Source of the DNA: Mycobacterium sp. Aquia_216
GTDB taxonomy: Bacteria; Actinomycetota; Actinomycetes; Mycobacteriales; Mycobacteriaceae
Length of the DNA: 64,000 nt
Assembly (NCBI RefSeq): GCF_026723865.1
Contig: NZ_CP113529.1
Location: forward strand, 1,240,001 to 1,304,000
Direction of reading: 5' to 3'
This document shows positions 7,203 through 16,826 of the stretch, one piece after another. A program made the translations under genes and the position numbers. Below the pieces are notes generated by a model. The model saw only the letters and a list, made by a program, of their open reading frames with translations. It had not been told where the DNA came from and searched no databases. Positions within the stretch are counted from its first letter, which is position 1. Every line of letters starts with the position of its first letter.

Positions 7203-7967
7203 CTATTTGCCGTGCGGGTCGCTGGCATTGAGCGCCGCGATCACCTGGTCGTAATCACCGCGGGCCTCGCCGTAGCGCAGGAACTTGACGCGCTCCACCT
7301 GGATCTCGTTGCCTTCGGGATCGTTCTCCAAGAGCTGCATGACCTCGTCGAGAAATTCGTCCAGCGGCATCGCGGCCTCGTTCTGGCTTTGTCCGGGCAT
7401 CAATTCGGTTTGCACGGACGGCGGGACAAGTTCTTTGACCTGCACCGTGGAGTCGGCCAGTTGCAGCCGCAGCGACTCGCTGAGCATGTGAATGGCGGCT
7501 TTAGAGGCGTTGTAGCTGGGGGTGACCCGCAGCGGCGCGAAGCCCAGGCCCGACGAGACGGTGATGATGGTTGCTGCCGGCTGCTTTTGCAGGTGCTCGA
7601 CGAACGCCGCGATCAGGCGGATGGGGCCGAGCACGTTGGTGATGATCGTCGATTCGGCGGACTCGAGAAACGTGTCGGGGTGATGCCAGTCCTCGATTTT
7701 CATGATGCCCGCCATCGTGATGACGACGTTGAGGTCGGGGTGACGCCCGATCACCTCATCGGCCGCCGAGCGCACACTGTCGGCGTCGGCGGTATCGATC
7801 TGCACCGTGTCGAAACCGGGATGTTCCGCGGCGATCTGCTCGAGCAACTCGGTCCGCCGGCCCCCGACGATGACGGTGTTGCCCTTGGCCTGCAGCCGCA
7901 GTGCCAGTGCCAAACCGATGCCGCTGGTCGAGCCGGGAATGAAGATTGTGTTGCCGGAGATGTTCAT
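7203..7967 (-). CDS. Short-chain dehydrogenase/reductase (DltE-like)
   Basis: A 254-residue NAD(P)-dependent oxidoreductase with a Rossmann fold. The cofactor motif is GSTSGIG at 12-18, the central strand motif is ITMAGI near 83-88, catalytic Ser lies in TVSSG (138-139), and the active-site pair is Tyr152 and Lys156 in YNASK. Overall it resembles the COG3967 (DltE-like) short-chain group of unknown substrate. The ATG at 7967 has AAGGGGAG six to seven bases upstream; a longer frame to 8033 lacks this. It lies upstream of the P450 gene on the same strand with about 220 bases between them, so a functional link is possible, but the P450 has its own promoter. Confidence 0.88.
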   Translation of the reverse strand: MNISGNTIFIPGSTSGIGLALALRLQAKGNTVIVGGRRTELLEQIAAEHPGFDTVQIDTADADSVRSAADEVIGRHPDLNVVITMAGIMKIEDWHHPDTFLESAESTIITNVLGPIRLIAAFVEHLQKQPAATIITVSSGLGFAPLRVTPSYNASKAAIHMLSESLRLQLADSTVQVKELVPPSVQTELMPGQSQNEAAMPLDEFLDEVMQLLENDPEGNEIQVERVKFLRYGEARGDYDQVIAALNASDPHGK

Positions 7968-8174
7968 GCGCTCCCCTTTCCTGGTGTAGGTAGAGCTTGC
8001 CAATTCGGCGGGCGCTGCGCGAGTCCTCGGCAAACTCAGGATCGGAATTTTCCTGGCCGCTTTGGTTCGGGCGGCACGCCGGGTTCGGCTCGTTGACCCG
8101 CACCTGGCGGGGCCGGGTGCGGGATCGTTTGGTCGTCAACGCCGAAGCGCACCGCGCAATGGAGTCGGTGATGC

Positions 8175-10505
8175 CTAGCTCGCGTTCGAGCTGGACACCG
8201 CGGGGGTCTCGTGCGCGCCGAGGTTGGTCGCCGCGGTGATAACGGCCCGTTCGATCTGGCGAAGCGCGTGCACCGCGGTGAGGAATCGTCGGGTGTCGGG
8301 ACGCGGTGCGTCCGCGTTGTCCTGATGGCGAGCCAGGGCCTCGGCGGCGTCGAGCGCGTCGGTCGTGGAGTTGACCGTCGCCGCGGCCGCCCCGCCGACG
8401 AGCGCGACCAGTGCGTCGATGTTGCGCCGCGTCTGGTCGGTGGCGGCGGTGAAGGCATCAACGAGCTCTTGTGATCCGACGGGGTCCTGGTAGCGCTCGC
8501 TGCTGCGTGCCAGGCTTCGTCCGTAACGATCGCAGGCCGTGAAGATGTTCAGGCCACGCCGAATGCTCCGACGCCCGGCAAGACCGGCCACGCCCGCCAG
8601 GAGCGGCTTGGCGGTAATCCGGAATTGCTGCAGCTTTCGGTCGAGCTCGCGTGCTTGCTCGGTCGGGCTGACGGGCTCGTCCTCGCCGAACATCGTCGCG
8701 GTGGAGGTCTCGATCAGTGCGGTCAACGCCGTCAGGAAGGCGAGGGTGTCCTCGCGGATCGTGGTTCTGGTGTTCGTCGGCAACACCAGGATCGCGACGG
8801 TCACCCCGATCACGGCGCCGATCGCGGTCTCCTCGATGCGCAACATCAGTACGCCGAAAGAGAATTCGCCGAGCAAGCCGTAAAGCAGCGCCAGCATGGT
8901 GGTGATCCAGAAGGTCATCAGGCTATACGTGACGGTCATGAAATAGAAGGCGCAGAACAGGCAGACGAAGACCGCCGCCAGCGAAGCGGTCTTGTCGCCG
9001 GCGAACAGCGTGGCCGCCAGCATGCCCGACGGCACACCCAGCATGGTGCCGAGCAGCCGCTGCCAGCCCTTGGTCAGGGTTTCGCCCCACGAGTTTGTGC
9101 CGGCGAAGATGACGAATGCCGCGATCACCGCCCAGAACCAACGGGAGGGCGACACCAACTCGCCGGTGACGATGGCCAATGACGCGGCGATCGTCACCTG
9201 AATGGCCTGCCGCGTGGTCTGCGACAGCCCGCTGCCCGCTTTCTCGGCACCGGCGTCGTCTTCTTCCGGAAGAGCGTCGGATTCCGGCGGCTTCGTGGTG
9301 CCGGTGTCTTCCACCGCGCCGCTGGTGGCCCGCTCGACGATGGCGCGGATTTCGGCAGTTGCGTTGGCGGCGTTGATGATTGCCAGCGCAAGGCGGCGTA
9401 CCGCGGCTTCACCGGGGTCGTCGTCGGCGGTGGGCCGCGGCTGCTCGTCGAGAACCCGCTGGGCGTGATCCGCGGCCAGCTGCAGGCCACCGGGCGCCGG
9501 TATACGGATCGCCCGCGCGAGTTCGGTGAGCGCCCCGACCAGTTCGAGGCGCGTGCCGACCGGGATGGCGGCGGGATCTTCCGTGATGACGGTTGCCACC
9601 GTGCGTCCGGCGTTGGCGACCCATTCGATGGCGAGTTCGGCGTCGAACAACCACGGAGCCAGTTGCTGGCTGGTCACGCCGGGCCACAGGATGGCGGGAT
9701 GGGCCTTGTCCTCGATCTGGCTCTGCACCATCAGGGCGGTTTCGTTGAGCCGAATAGTGCGGGCCCGCATGTGACGTCGTTGCCGTTCGTCGAGCCGGCC
9801 GGTACGAACCGCCTCGGCCGTGGTGCCGACCAGGATGGCCATCCGAGCGCGCAGCGCCCGAATCGTGGCGCGCAGCACACGTTCTGGCCGATCGGGCAGT
9901 ACGTAGGTGCTCATCACGAACGTGCAGACCGTCCCCACCACGACAGCGCCGATCATCCACGGCAACTCCGAAATAGCCGCTCGCAGATACAAAGTGAAGA
10001 AATAGGCCATGAACGCGACCATGCCGAGTGCCCGGCCCCGGGGCCCGAAGCGGCGGACGTAGACCGCGACGAAGACGACCACTACGAAGACGGCGTCGGC
10101 CGCAACCGCGTGCGGCGCGAGCAGCGCGGCCGCGGTGATGGACAAGGCGGCGGGTACGGGCAGCAGCGCCATCGTGATTCGCTGCTGGCGCGGGTCCGGC
10201 TCGTTGACGGATCGGGCCGCGATCATCGTGATGACGACGCCCAGCAACGCGACGGTCAGGGGTTGCCCCGTCGCCCGGGTCAGCACGAAAAGCATCGCCA
10301 GCGAGCACGCCAGCGCCGCCGTCGTTCGCGTTGCCGTCCGCAGTCGCAGCAATCCAGGATCGGAGCCGATCCACCAATTTCGGGCGCGCTCGTAGAGCAC
10401 CATCGCCGATTCGCGAAGACCGCCCGACGGGGGAAAATCCACACCGTCCGGCCGGGCATCTGCAACGCCACGCTCAGGCGCGCCGTCCTGACCCGACACC
10501 CGCAC
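8175..10505 (-). CDS. FUSC-family integral membrane protein
   Basis: A protein of up to 776 residues with two similar halves. Each has a cluster of about five to six hydrophobic segments (roughly 55-205 and 440-580) followed by a soluble helical part (about 210-400 and 590-760). This is the organisation of the FUSC/aromatic acid exporter-like family (PET, YccS, AaeB), inferred to export small aromatic or other toxic compounds. An acidic linker around 400-425 separates the halves. The start is uncertain: GTG at 10505 gives the longest product, and ATG at 10403 begins just before the first conserved helices; neither has a strong ribosome binding site. It is divergent from galT with about 60 bases between them. 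Confidence 0.8.
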   Translation of the reverse strand: MRVSGQDGAPERGVADARPDGVDFPPSGGLRESAMVLYERARNWWIGSDPGLLRLRTATRTTAALACSLAMLFVLTRATGQPLTVALLGVVITMIAARSVNEPDPRQQRITMALLPVPAALSITAAALLAPHAVAADAVFVVVVFVAVYVRRFGPRGRALGMVAFMAYFFTLYLRAAISELPWMIGAVVVGTVCTFVMSTYVLPDRPERVLRATIRALRARMAILVGTTAEAVRTGRLDERQRRHMRARTIRLNETALMVQSQIEDKAHPAILWPGVTSQQLAPWLFDAELAIEWVANAGRTVATVITEDPAAIPVGTRLELVGALTELARAIRIPAPGGLQLAADHAQRVLDEQPRPTADDDPGEAAVRRLALAIINAANATAEIRAIVERATSGAVEDTGTTKPPESDALPEEDDAGAEKAGSGLSQTTRQAIQVTIAASLAIVTGELVSPSRWFWAVIAAFVIFAGTNSWGETLTKGWQRLLGTMLGVPSGMLAATLFAGDKTASLAAVFVCLFCAFYFMTVTYSLMTFWITTMLALLYGLLGEFSFGVLMLRIEETAIGAVIGVTVAILVLPTNTRTTIREDTLAFLTALTALIETSTATMFGEDEPVSPTEQARELDRKLQQFRITAKPLLAGVAGLAGRRSIRRGLNIFTACDRYGRSLARSSERYQDPVGSQELVDAFTAATDQTRRNIDALVALVGGAAAATVNSTTDALDAAEALARHQDNADAPRPDTRRFLTAVHALRQIERAVITAATNLGAHETPAVSSSNAS

Positions 10506-10565
10506 CGCCTCTCTTCTGCTCTTGCTACGGACAGCACCCCGCGCACCACGCTAGTCTTCGTGGTC

Positions 10566-11648
10566 GTGACTGCGCCGACGCGGGCGAAGCTGGCCGACGG
10601 CCGTGACCTCTTGTTCTTCACGTTGCCCGGGCACCGGCCGGCGCCGGTCACCGATCGCAGGCCCCTGCCGGAGTTCGTGCCGAACCAGTCGCAGCTGCGG
10701 TTCGACCGGTCGACCGGACAGTGGGTGATCGTCGCCGCACTGCGCCAGGACCGCACCTACAAGCCGCCCGCCGACCAGTGCCCGCTGTGTCCGGGGCCGA
10801 GCGGACTGACCAGTGAGGTGCCCGCGCCGGACTACGACGTCGTCGTTTTCGAGAACCGGTTCCCGAGCCTCTCGGGCTCCGGCCAGCCGATGGGTGCGCC
10901 CGCCGGTGACGAATTTGTCTTGGCAGCAGGACATGGCCGGACCGAGGTGATCTGTTTTTCCAGCGACCACACCGGGTCGTTCGCGGAGTTGGCACCGGTT
11001 CATGCCCGGCTGGTTGTCGAGGCGTGGCGGCACCGTACCGCCGACCTGATGGCCGCACCGGGCATCGAGCAGGTGTTCTGCTTCGAAAACCGCGGCGAGG
11101 AAATCGGGGTGACGCTGGCCCATCCGCATGGTCAGATCTACGGCTACCCCTACCTGACACCGCGGACGGCAGCCATGCTGGGTCAGGCCCGCGAACACCG
11201 AATGCGGTACGGCGGCAACCTCTTTGCTGACTTGCTGGCGCGCGAGGTCGCCGACGGCAGTCGCGTCGTCGCGCGCACCGAGCTGTTCACGGCGTTCGTG
11301 CCGTTCGCGGCCCGCTGGCCGGTCGAGGTGCACATCTACCCGAACAGATTCGTGCACAATCTCATCGAACTAACCGACGACGAAATCGACGCGTTCGCGC
11401 GGGTATACCTAGACGTGTTGGGTCGGTTCGATCGGATGTATTCCACTCCGCTGCCCTATATTTCGGCGCTGCACCAGTTCGCCGACACCGCGGCTCAGGC
11501 AGATGGCTACTTTCACGTCGAATTGATGTCGATCCGGCGCAGCGCCACCAAGCTCAAGTATTTGGCGGCTTCCGAATCGGCGATGGACGCGTTCATCAGC
11601 GACGTCACGCCCGAAAGTGTGGCCCAGCGGCTGCGGGGGCTCGCGTGA
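10566..11648 (+). CDS. galT: Galactose-1-phosphate uridylyltransferase
   Basis: A 360-residue Leloir-pathway enzyme that exchanges UMP between UDP-glucose and galactose-1-phosphate. The active-site run AHPHGQIY carries His186 and His188; the second His is the residue uridylylated in this family. The zinc-binding pair Cys72/Cys75 (CPLC) and downstream HxxxxFxxH-type segments are present, so the gene looks intact. GTG at 10566 is chosen as the first start giving the normal N-terminus; there is no ribosome binding site and TAGTCT lies about 15 bases before it, so a leaderless transcript is plausible. The stop overlaps the galK start by four bases, showing translational coupling. Confidence 0.92.
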   Translation: MTAPTRAKLADGRDLLFFTLPGHRPAPVTDRRPLPEFVPNQSQLRFDRSTGQWVIVAALRQDRTYKPPADQCPLCPGPSGLTSEVPAPDYDVVVFENRFPSLSGSGQPMGAPAGDEFVLAAGHGRTEVICFSSDHTGSFAELAPVHARLVVEAWRHRTADLMAAPGIEQVFCFENRGEEIGVTLAHPHGQIYGYPYLTPRTAAMLGQAREHRMRYGGNLFADLLAREVADGSRVVARTELFTAFVPFAARWPVEVHIYPNRFVHNLIELTDDEIDAFARVYLDVLGRFDRMYSTPLPYISALHQFADTAAQADGYFHVELMSIRRSATKLKYLAASESAMDAFISDVTPESVAQRLRGLA

Positions 11649-12736
11649 CGATCCGGTACGCCGCGCCGGGGCGGATCAACCTGATCGGCGAGCACACCGA
11701 CTACAACCTCGGGTTCGCGCTGCCGATCGCCCTCCCGCAGCGCACGGTCGTGACCTTCACCCCCGACCGCGGCGACGCGATTACCGTCAGCAGTGACCGC
11801 GCGGCCGGCGCAGTGCGCATTCCGCTCGGCACCGCTCCCGGTGACCTGCACGGCTGGGCCGGTTACGTCGCCGGGGTGATGTGGGCGCTGCGCCAAGCGG
11901 GTCACCGGGTGCCGGGCGGCGCGATGTCGGTCACCAGCGATGTGGAGATGGGGTCGGGCTTGTCTTCCTCCGCCGCGTTGGAATGCGCGGCGCTGGGCGC
12001 GATCACCGCAGTCGCCGGGGTCCACATCGACCGCAAAGAACAGGCGCGGCTGGCCCAGCGCGCCGAAAACGAATATGTCGGTGCCCCAACGGGTTTACTA
12101 GACCAACTGTCCGCACTTTTCGGGCAGCCGTCGACCGCGATGCTGATCGACTTCCGCGATGTGACTGTCGAGCCGGTGGCCTTCGACCCGGACGCGTGCG
12201 GCGTCGCGCTGCTCCTGATCGACTCCCGGGCGCGGCATCGGCATGCCGGCGGCGAGTATGCGGCCCGGCGTGCGTCGTGCGAGCGGGCGGCGGCCCAGCT
12301 TGAAGTGTCGTCACTGCGCGAGGTTCAAGACCGCGGGCCCGCGGCGTTGGCCGCAGTTACCGATCCGATCGACCTCCGTCGGGCCCGGCATGTACTGACC
12401 GAAAACCGACGCGTTATGGATTTCGTTGCTGCGCTGCATGATTCGGACCTCGGCGCGGCCGGTCAGATCATGACCGCCTCGCACGCGTCGATGCGCGACG
12501 ATTTCGAAATCACTACCGAGCACATCGACCGGATCGCCGACACCGCGGTCCGCGCGGGTGCCCTGGGCGCGCGGATGACCGGCGGCGGGTTCGGGGGCTG
12601 TGTGATCGCCCTGTCACCCACCGACCGGGCGGAGGTGGTCGGCGAGGCAGTGCGACGAGCAGTCTCTGATGCCGGGTTCGGCGAGCCGGTGATCACCCGC
12701 ACGCGTGCCGGCGCGGGCGCGGGGCCGGCCGGGTGA
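11645..12736 (+). CDS. galK: Galactokinase
   Basis: A 363-residue GHMP-family kinase that phosphorylates galactose at C1 with ATP, feeding GalT. The galactokinase signature [13 protein letters not shown] (9-21) binds the sugar, the ATP loop [11 protein letters not shown] lies near 103-113, and the third GHMP motif [12 protein letters not shown] is near the C-terminus. The GTG start overlaps the galT stop in the arrangement GTGA, so the two are one operon. The gene ends three bases before the convergent nitroreductase-like gene. No galE or galactose transporter lies nearby. Confidence 0.94.
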   Translation: MTIRYAAPGRINLIGEHTDYNLGFALPIALPQRTVVTFTPDRGDAITVSSDRAAGAVRIPLGTAPGDLHGWAGYVAGVMWALRQAGHRVPGGAMSVTSDVEMGSGLSSSAALECAALGAITAVAGVHIDRKEQARLAQRAENEYVGAPTGLLDQLSALFGQPSTAMLIDFRDVTVEPVAFDPDACGVALLLIDSRARHRHAGGEYAARRASCERAAAQLEVSSLREVQDRGPAALAAVTDPIDLRRARHVLTENRRVMDFVAALHDSDLGAAGQIMTASHASMRDDFEITTEHIDRIADTAVRAGALGARMTGGGFGGCVIALSPTDRAEVVGEAVRRAVSDAGFGEPVITRTRAGAGAGPAG

Positions 12737-12739
12737 TGG

Positions 12740-13225
12740 CTACTCGGCCGGGGTCAGCCGAACCGCGCCGAGGTGCATCCGGTCGACCGCCTCGCCGAAC
12801 TCGTCCAGAGTCGGGATCCGCTGGTCACGGAATTTCAACCCGAGCATGGTTCGCGCGCGCCGCAGTCCGTAGGAATCGACGCATCGCTTGTAGAGATCGG
12901 AAACGATTGCGCGGTCCCGGAGGAGCTCGCCGCGCATCGCGGTCGTCTTGCCGTCGTAGACGACCTGGGCCGGCGCACCGCCGCGGAAGTTCTGTTTCCA
13001 CGCAGCACCGGTAAGCGCGTAGAGATCGCCGTCGATCACATGCGCGCTCACCGGAACTTTGAACGACCGCCCCGTCTTTCGCCCGGTGAAGCTCAGTACC
13101 ATCAGCCGCTTGCCCGCGGGGCCGGCCAGCGGGGTGCGCAGCAGCAGGCCCAGCACCGGGTTGACGAGTTTGAGCAGGGCCGAGGGCGGGTGCCCGGCAT
13201 CGATCGCGTACGACTGTTCTGCCAT
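12740..13225 (-). CDS. Deazaflavin (F420)-dependent nitroreductase-like protein
   Basis: A 161-residue protein resembling the split-barrel flavin/deazaflavin oxidoreductases (Ddn/DUF385 type) abundant in mycobacteria, which use F420H2 to reduce quinones or nitro compounds. The supporting pattern is a beta-rich core with LMVLSFTGRKTGRSFKVPV, an allied strand DLYALTGA and the WKQNFRGG segment. The ATG at 13225 is preferred over an earlier start two codons upstream. It is convergent with galK and stands alone on its strand. The cofactor is inferred from family resemblance, not from a readable binding residue. Confidence 0.65.
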   Translation of the reverse strand: MAEQSYAIDAGHPPSALLKLVNPVLGLLLRTPLAGPAGKRLMVLSFTGRKTGRSFKVPVSAHVIDGDLYALTGAAWKQNFRGGAPAQVVYDGKTTAMRGELLRDRAIVSDLYKRCVDSYGLRRARTMLGLKFRDQRIPTLDEFGEAVDRMHLGAVRLTPAE

Positions 13226-13345
13226 GCACACACCGTAAGACCAATCGCTACAGCGAGGCGAGGATTCGTTCTACGAGGCTGCCTCGGCACGAATGTGCGG
13301 CTGGCCGCACACTCGTCGGGATTCGGGTGCGTGGTTTCAGGCCGG

Positions 13346-14101
13346 CTAGGTTGAGCAGCCTGGTCCGCGCAAGATCGGCGCGAGCTGGGCCAGCGGAATG
13401 TGTGGCGCGACGGAGCCGGGCGAAATCCCGCCCGGGCCGCGTTCTGCCGGCAGGTACAGCACGAGGTCATCACCGTCCAACGCCCAGGCCTGATAGTTGT
13501 CGGCCAAAGCGCCCTCGGCGTGGTCGGGTTCGAACTGCTCAACCTGGAACGGCGTCCCGCTCAGCGCCTGCTGCACAAAGGGATGCGCGATGGGCGGGAT
13601 CGCCGTCAGCGGGTCCACCCCGGGGCAGAGCAGATCGGCGAGTTGCAGCTGACGTTTCGCGTCGAAGGTGAAGGTGGTGATCGCGGCGCTGGGGTGGGGC
13701 ATGCTGCTGAAATACCAATCCGACTGGAATACCACCGTTTTCGTGCCCGGCGTATGCGTGAAAACTTGCGAGGTGAGGTTGGCGTTTCCCGCCCCGTTGG
13801 TGTCTGTTTCGCCGTAGTCGGTGAAGAATTTCCGGACGAATGATGTCAGGACCGGGCCGTCCGGCGGGTTGTCGACGAGGTCGACAGGGTACGCGGCGGT
13901 CACCTCGAGGTGCGCACCATTGACGTCTTTGCTCAATTTGCACTGTGCGGCTTTGGCGTCCCACACCCCGTGCACGTCGTTGCAGAGGCGACTGGGAACC
14001 GGGGTCGGGCGGACCGCTGGAGTGCCCGGGCCGGGGTGCGAGGTGTGGCATCCACATGCGACCAGCACCGTGGCTACCGCGATGGCCAGGCGGCTTGACA
14101 T
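13346..14101 (-). CDS. Lipoprotein with RsiV/DUF3298-like domain
   Basis: A 251-residue exported protein with a short signal peptide ending in the lipobox LVAC (Cys16; a second Cys at 18). The mature part carries a Pro-rich linker and then a domain with VTAAYPVDLVDNP and a late segment KRQLQLADLLCPG followed by EQFEPDHAEGALADNYQAWAL. This matches the general pattern of DUF3298/RsiV-like extracellular domains, where a short Leu-rich strand precedes a helix. Cysteines at mid and C-terminal positions may form disulfides. It ends 120 bases from the upstream end of the nitroreductase-like gene. Function unknown; a surface ligand-binding or peptidoglycan-related role is possible. Confidence 0.65.
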   Translation of the reverse strand: MSSRLAIAVATVLVACGCHTSHPGPGTPAVRPTPVPSRLCNDVHGVWDAKAAQCKLSKDVNGAHLEVTAAYPVDLVDNPPDGPVLTSFVRKFFTDYGETDTNGAGNANLTSQVFTHTPGTKTVVFQSDWYFSSMPHPSAAITTFTFDAKRQLQLADLLCPGVDPLTAIPPIAHPFVQQALSGTPFQVEQFEPDHAEGALADNYQAWALDGDDLVLYLPAERGPGGISPGSVAPHIPLAQLAPILRGPGCST

Positions 14102-14233
14102 CGCCCTACCTTAAAGGCGCGATCGGGCGGCTCGTCGTGCTGTCAGGGGTAATCGTCGTCTGGCCGGCGCCTGGGCTGGCCACGCGGAATGAGATGAGCC
14201 GACATCGCCGGGCAAAGTTGCTGGTCGGGTCGG

Positions 14234-16609
14234 CTAAACCATGTCGTTGTCGGCCAGCCAGCGCATCACCGGCCAGCCGATGAAGACCGGCAGCCAGCAG
14301 GTGAGCACCCGGTACAGCAGCACCGACGGCACTCCGACGGCGGCGGGCACGGCGAAGGCGGCCAGCCCACCGATCAACGCCGCCTCGACGGCACCCACCC
14401 CACCCGGTGTCGGCGCGGCCGAGGCCAGGGTGCCGCCGACCATCGTCACCACGGTGCAGGTAACGAACGTCGCGCCGCCGCCGAAGGCCTGGACGCTGCA
14501 CCAGAGTGCCAGCGCTGCACCGAGAGTCGTTCCGGCGCAACCGAGTACGATCAGCACGAGTCGCTTGGGCTCACGGACGAGCTCGATCAGGTCCTTGGCC
14601 ACCTCCTGCAGCCGCGGGCGCACCGCGGTCGCCAGCCAGCTCCGGAGTATGGGCACGAACAGAAACGTCCCCACAATGCCGAGGGTCACGCCGGCGATCA
14701 GGTAGAGCACCGTGGCATCCGGCACGAAATGCGAGAGGTCCATCGAAGCGCCCGCCACGGTGCTGAACAAAATCAGCAATACCAGGTGCATGATCACCTG
14801 CACCGATTGTTGCAGCGCCACCGCCGCGGTGGCCCGCATGACGGACAGACCGCTCTTCTGCAGAATCCGGGTGCTCAGTGCCAGCCCGCCAACTCCCGCC
14901 GGGGTGGTGGTGGCGGCAAAGGTGTTGGCTACCTGGGCTATCGATAGCTTCCAGAAGTTCACCGTCCCGTCGGTGCAGGCCCACAATGCCGCAGCAGCGC
15001 CCACATACGTCGCGGCCGAAACAAAGATGCCCAGTAGCGCCCACCACCAGTTCGCCGTTCGGAGTTCGGAAAAGAACGTCGGCACGGTGCTGATGAAGGG
15101 GTACGCGACATAGACCAGCGCGCCGAGCAAGACGAGCTGAACGACCTGGCTGCGGGTGAAGCGGGTGATGGTCTGCTTCTGTATCTCATCCGCACCGGTT
15201 TGCGACTTGACTTCGGCCCGGGCGGCGGAGATGACGTCGGCCGCGTCGCCCACCGACTGTCGGACTCGTTTGGGCACAGCGGATTTGGTGAGCCGACGGG
15301 AGGCGGTCAAGATGCTGTCTTTGCCGAACGTGTCGATCGCCGCCCGCACCGCGGACTTCGCGTCGTAGAGCGCCGACGTCGTCACCAACAGCTGGGCCAG
15401 ATCCGATTGGAGTTGGATGTCGGTGGCGCCGTACTCGGCGTTGCCGAAGCCGCCGAAGAGCACCGTGCCGTCGTCGACCGTGATCTCGTTGCAGCGCAGG
15501 TCGCCGTGTGAGATCTGATAGTCGTGCAGCTTTCGCAGTGATTCCCACACCCGCGCGACCGGCGTCGTCTTTGTGCATTCGTCGAGCGGGATTCCCCGGA
15601 CGGGCCGGTGCGCGTACAGCGTCCATCCCCGATCCAGAGCCGCGAAGGCGATCGTCGACGTGTTCGCGACGCCGGCCTCACCGATGGCGATGGCCATCAG
15701 CGCGCGATGCTCGACGGCGCGACGCATCGAGGCCTGCAGGGGTGCGGTCTCGGCGTCGCGCAGCCGCAGCTTGCGCCAGAGCTCGCGCAGCGCGCCGCCG
15801 CTGCGTTGGTGCGGGCCGTACAACTCGATCGCCGCCGTCGACGCGGGATCCCCGGAATCGGTCGACAGCACAAGCGGACCGGGTCCGGCGGGCCGGATCA
15901 CCATCAGCCGCGACACGACGAATCCCCGTTTGGCCATCGCCCGGACCGCGCCCACCAGCGGCACCTCCAGCGCTGGAGTGCCGACGGCCAGCACCACCAC
16001 CGCGCCGACGAACCAGCCCACCGCCAGCCCTACCAAAGACCGGGCGGGGACGATGGCGCTGATGACGAGGTGAATCGGCACGAAGGCGAGTAGCAGCGTC
16101 CACCACCAGTGCCGCCAACGCGCGGGTAGCCAGGGACCCGACACGGTCAGCACCGCGGCCAGCATGGCGATCCAGCGGGGATCGTCGAGGACCTGGGCCG
16201 GCAGCGTGCTCAGCCGGTCCGAGACATCGAAGTGCCATCGGGGGGCGGCGATACGGTTACTGCTGATCGACAACGGCAGTGCCGCGAGAATCGCGGCAGC
16301 CCCGTAGGCGCCCAACAGTTTCCATTGCCGAGCGACGATCAGGCCGATCAGGATCATGAACGGCAACGCCAGAATCGCGAATCCGTACAGCAGGTAAACC
16401 ACATCGGATTGCGTGGGTGACAAGACCCCGACAATTTCGGAGACCGATTTCTCCAGCCGGATCCAGCGCGGGCGGGTGATCAGCGAACCGGTGATCACCG
16501 AAGCGAGAAAGGCGGTAGCCAGGATCAGCCGCAGAATGTCATTGGTCCGCCGGTTCACCGGTTGCAGCAAGCTGCCCGAAACGCTGATGTCGCGCCCGTC
16601 AACTCGCAT
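14234..16609 (-). CDS. Membrane protein: kinase-like domain plus LPG synthase/flippase-type domain
   Basis: A 791-residue protein in three parts. Residues about 25-210 hold some six hydrophobic helices. A central soluble region (about 215-480) contains ISHGDLRCNEI, which resembles the catalytic loop of ABC1/phosphotransferase-like kinases, and FGGFGNAEYG in the place of a DFG motif; both are degenerate. The C-terminal part (about 490-780) has seven or eight helices of the UPF0104 / lysylphosphatidylglycerol synthetase transmembrane type, with TTTPAGVGG and PTPGGVGAVE loops typical of that family. A role in lipid flipping or modification is inferred. The ATG at 16609 is preferred to 16615 because AAGGA is better spaced. 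Confidence 0.75.
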   Translation of the reverse strand: MRVDGRDISVSGSLLQPVNRRTNDILRLILATAFLASVITGSLITRPRWIRLEKSVSEIVGVLSPTQSDVVYLLYGFAILALPFMILIGLIVARQWKLLGAYGAAAILAALPLSISSNRIAAPRWHFDVSDRLSTLPAQVLDDPRWIAMLAAVLTVSGPWLPARWRHWWWTLLLAFVPIHLVISAIVPARSLVGLAVGWFVGAVVVLAVGTPALEVPLVGAVRAMAKRGFVVSRLMVIRPAGPGPLVLSTDSGDPASTAAIELYGPHQRSGGALRELWRKLRLRDAETAPLQASMRRAVEHRALMAIAIGEAGVANTSTIAFAALDRGWTLYAHRPVRGIPLDECTKTTPVARVWESLRKLHDYQISHGDLRCNEITVDDGTVLFGGFGNAEYGATDIQLQSDLAQLLVTTSALYDAKSAVRAAIDTFGKDSILTASRRLTKSAVPKRVRQSVGDAADVISAARAEVKSQTGADEIQKQTITRFTRSQVVQLVLLGALVYVAYPFISTVPTFFSELRTANWWWALLGIFVSAATYVGAAAALWACTDGTVNFWKLSIAQVANTFAATTTPAGVGGLALSTRILQKSGLSVMRATAAVALQQSVQVIMHLVLLILFSTVAGASMDLSHFVPDATVLYLIAGVTLGIVGTFLFVPILRSWLATAVRPRLQEVAKDLIELVREPKRLVLIVLGCAGTTLGAALALWCSVQAFGGGATFVTCTVVTMVGGTLASAAPTPGGVGAVEAALIGGLAAFAVPAAVGVPSVLLYRVLTCWLPVFIGWPVMRWLADNDMV

Positions 16610-16709
16610 GGCCATGATCCTTCGAGATCCCTGGGACCGGGGGTCGCGCTGTTAGCGGCCCGCCGACAACTTAACCGGATACCTCCGGGCAAGCGTGCAT
16701 GAACCTGGT

Positions 16710-16784
16710 GGACAGCTTGTTCACCTGCGGGTAAACGGTAGCCGGGAGGCCCCAACGGACACAGCCCGCGGACAGCTTGCTCAC
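16710..16784. repeat. 15-bp direct repeat, 60-bp spacing
   Basis: GGACAGCTTGTTCAC at 16710-16724 recurs as GGACAGCTTGCTCAC at 16770-16784, 14 of 15 bases identical and exactly 60 bases apart. Both copies lie between the divergent membrane-protein and methyltransferase genes. They could be paired activator sites or a small duplication. Confidence 0.6.
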
Positions 16785-16826
16785 GTAGGGTCGCCCAAGG
16801 CATGTGTCAACCGGGAGGATGTGAGC

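Noticed and set aside
9465..10560. Upstream extension of galT for some 365 codons over the FUSC gene
   Set aside because: The extension is antisense to the FUSC membrane-protein gene and has no GalT-like sequence; GTG at 10566 gives the normal protein.
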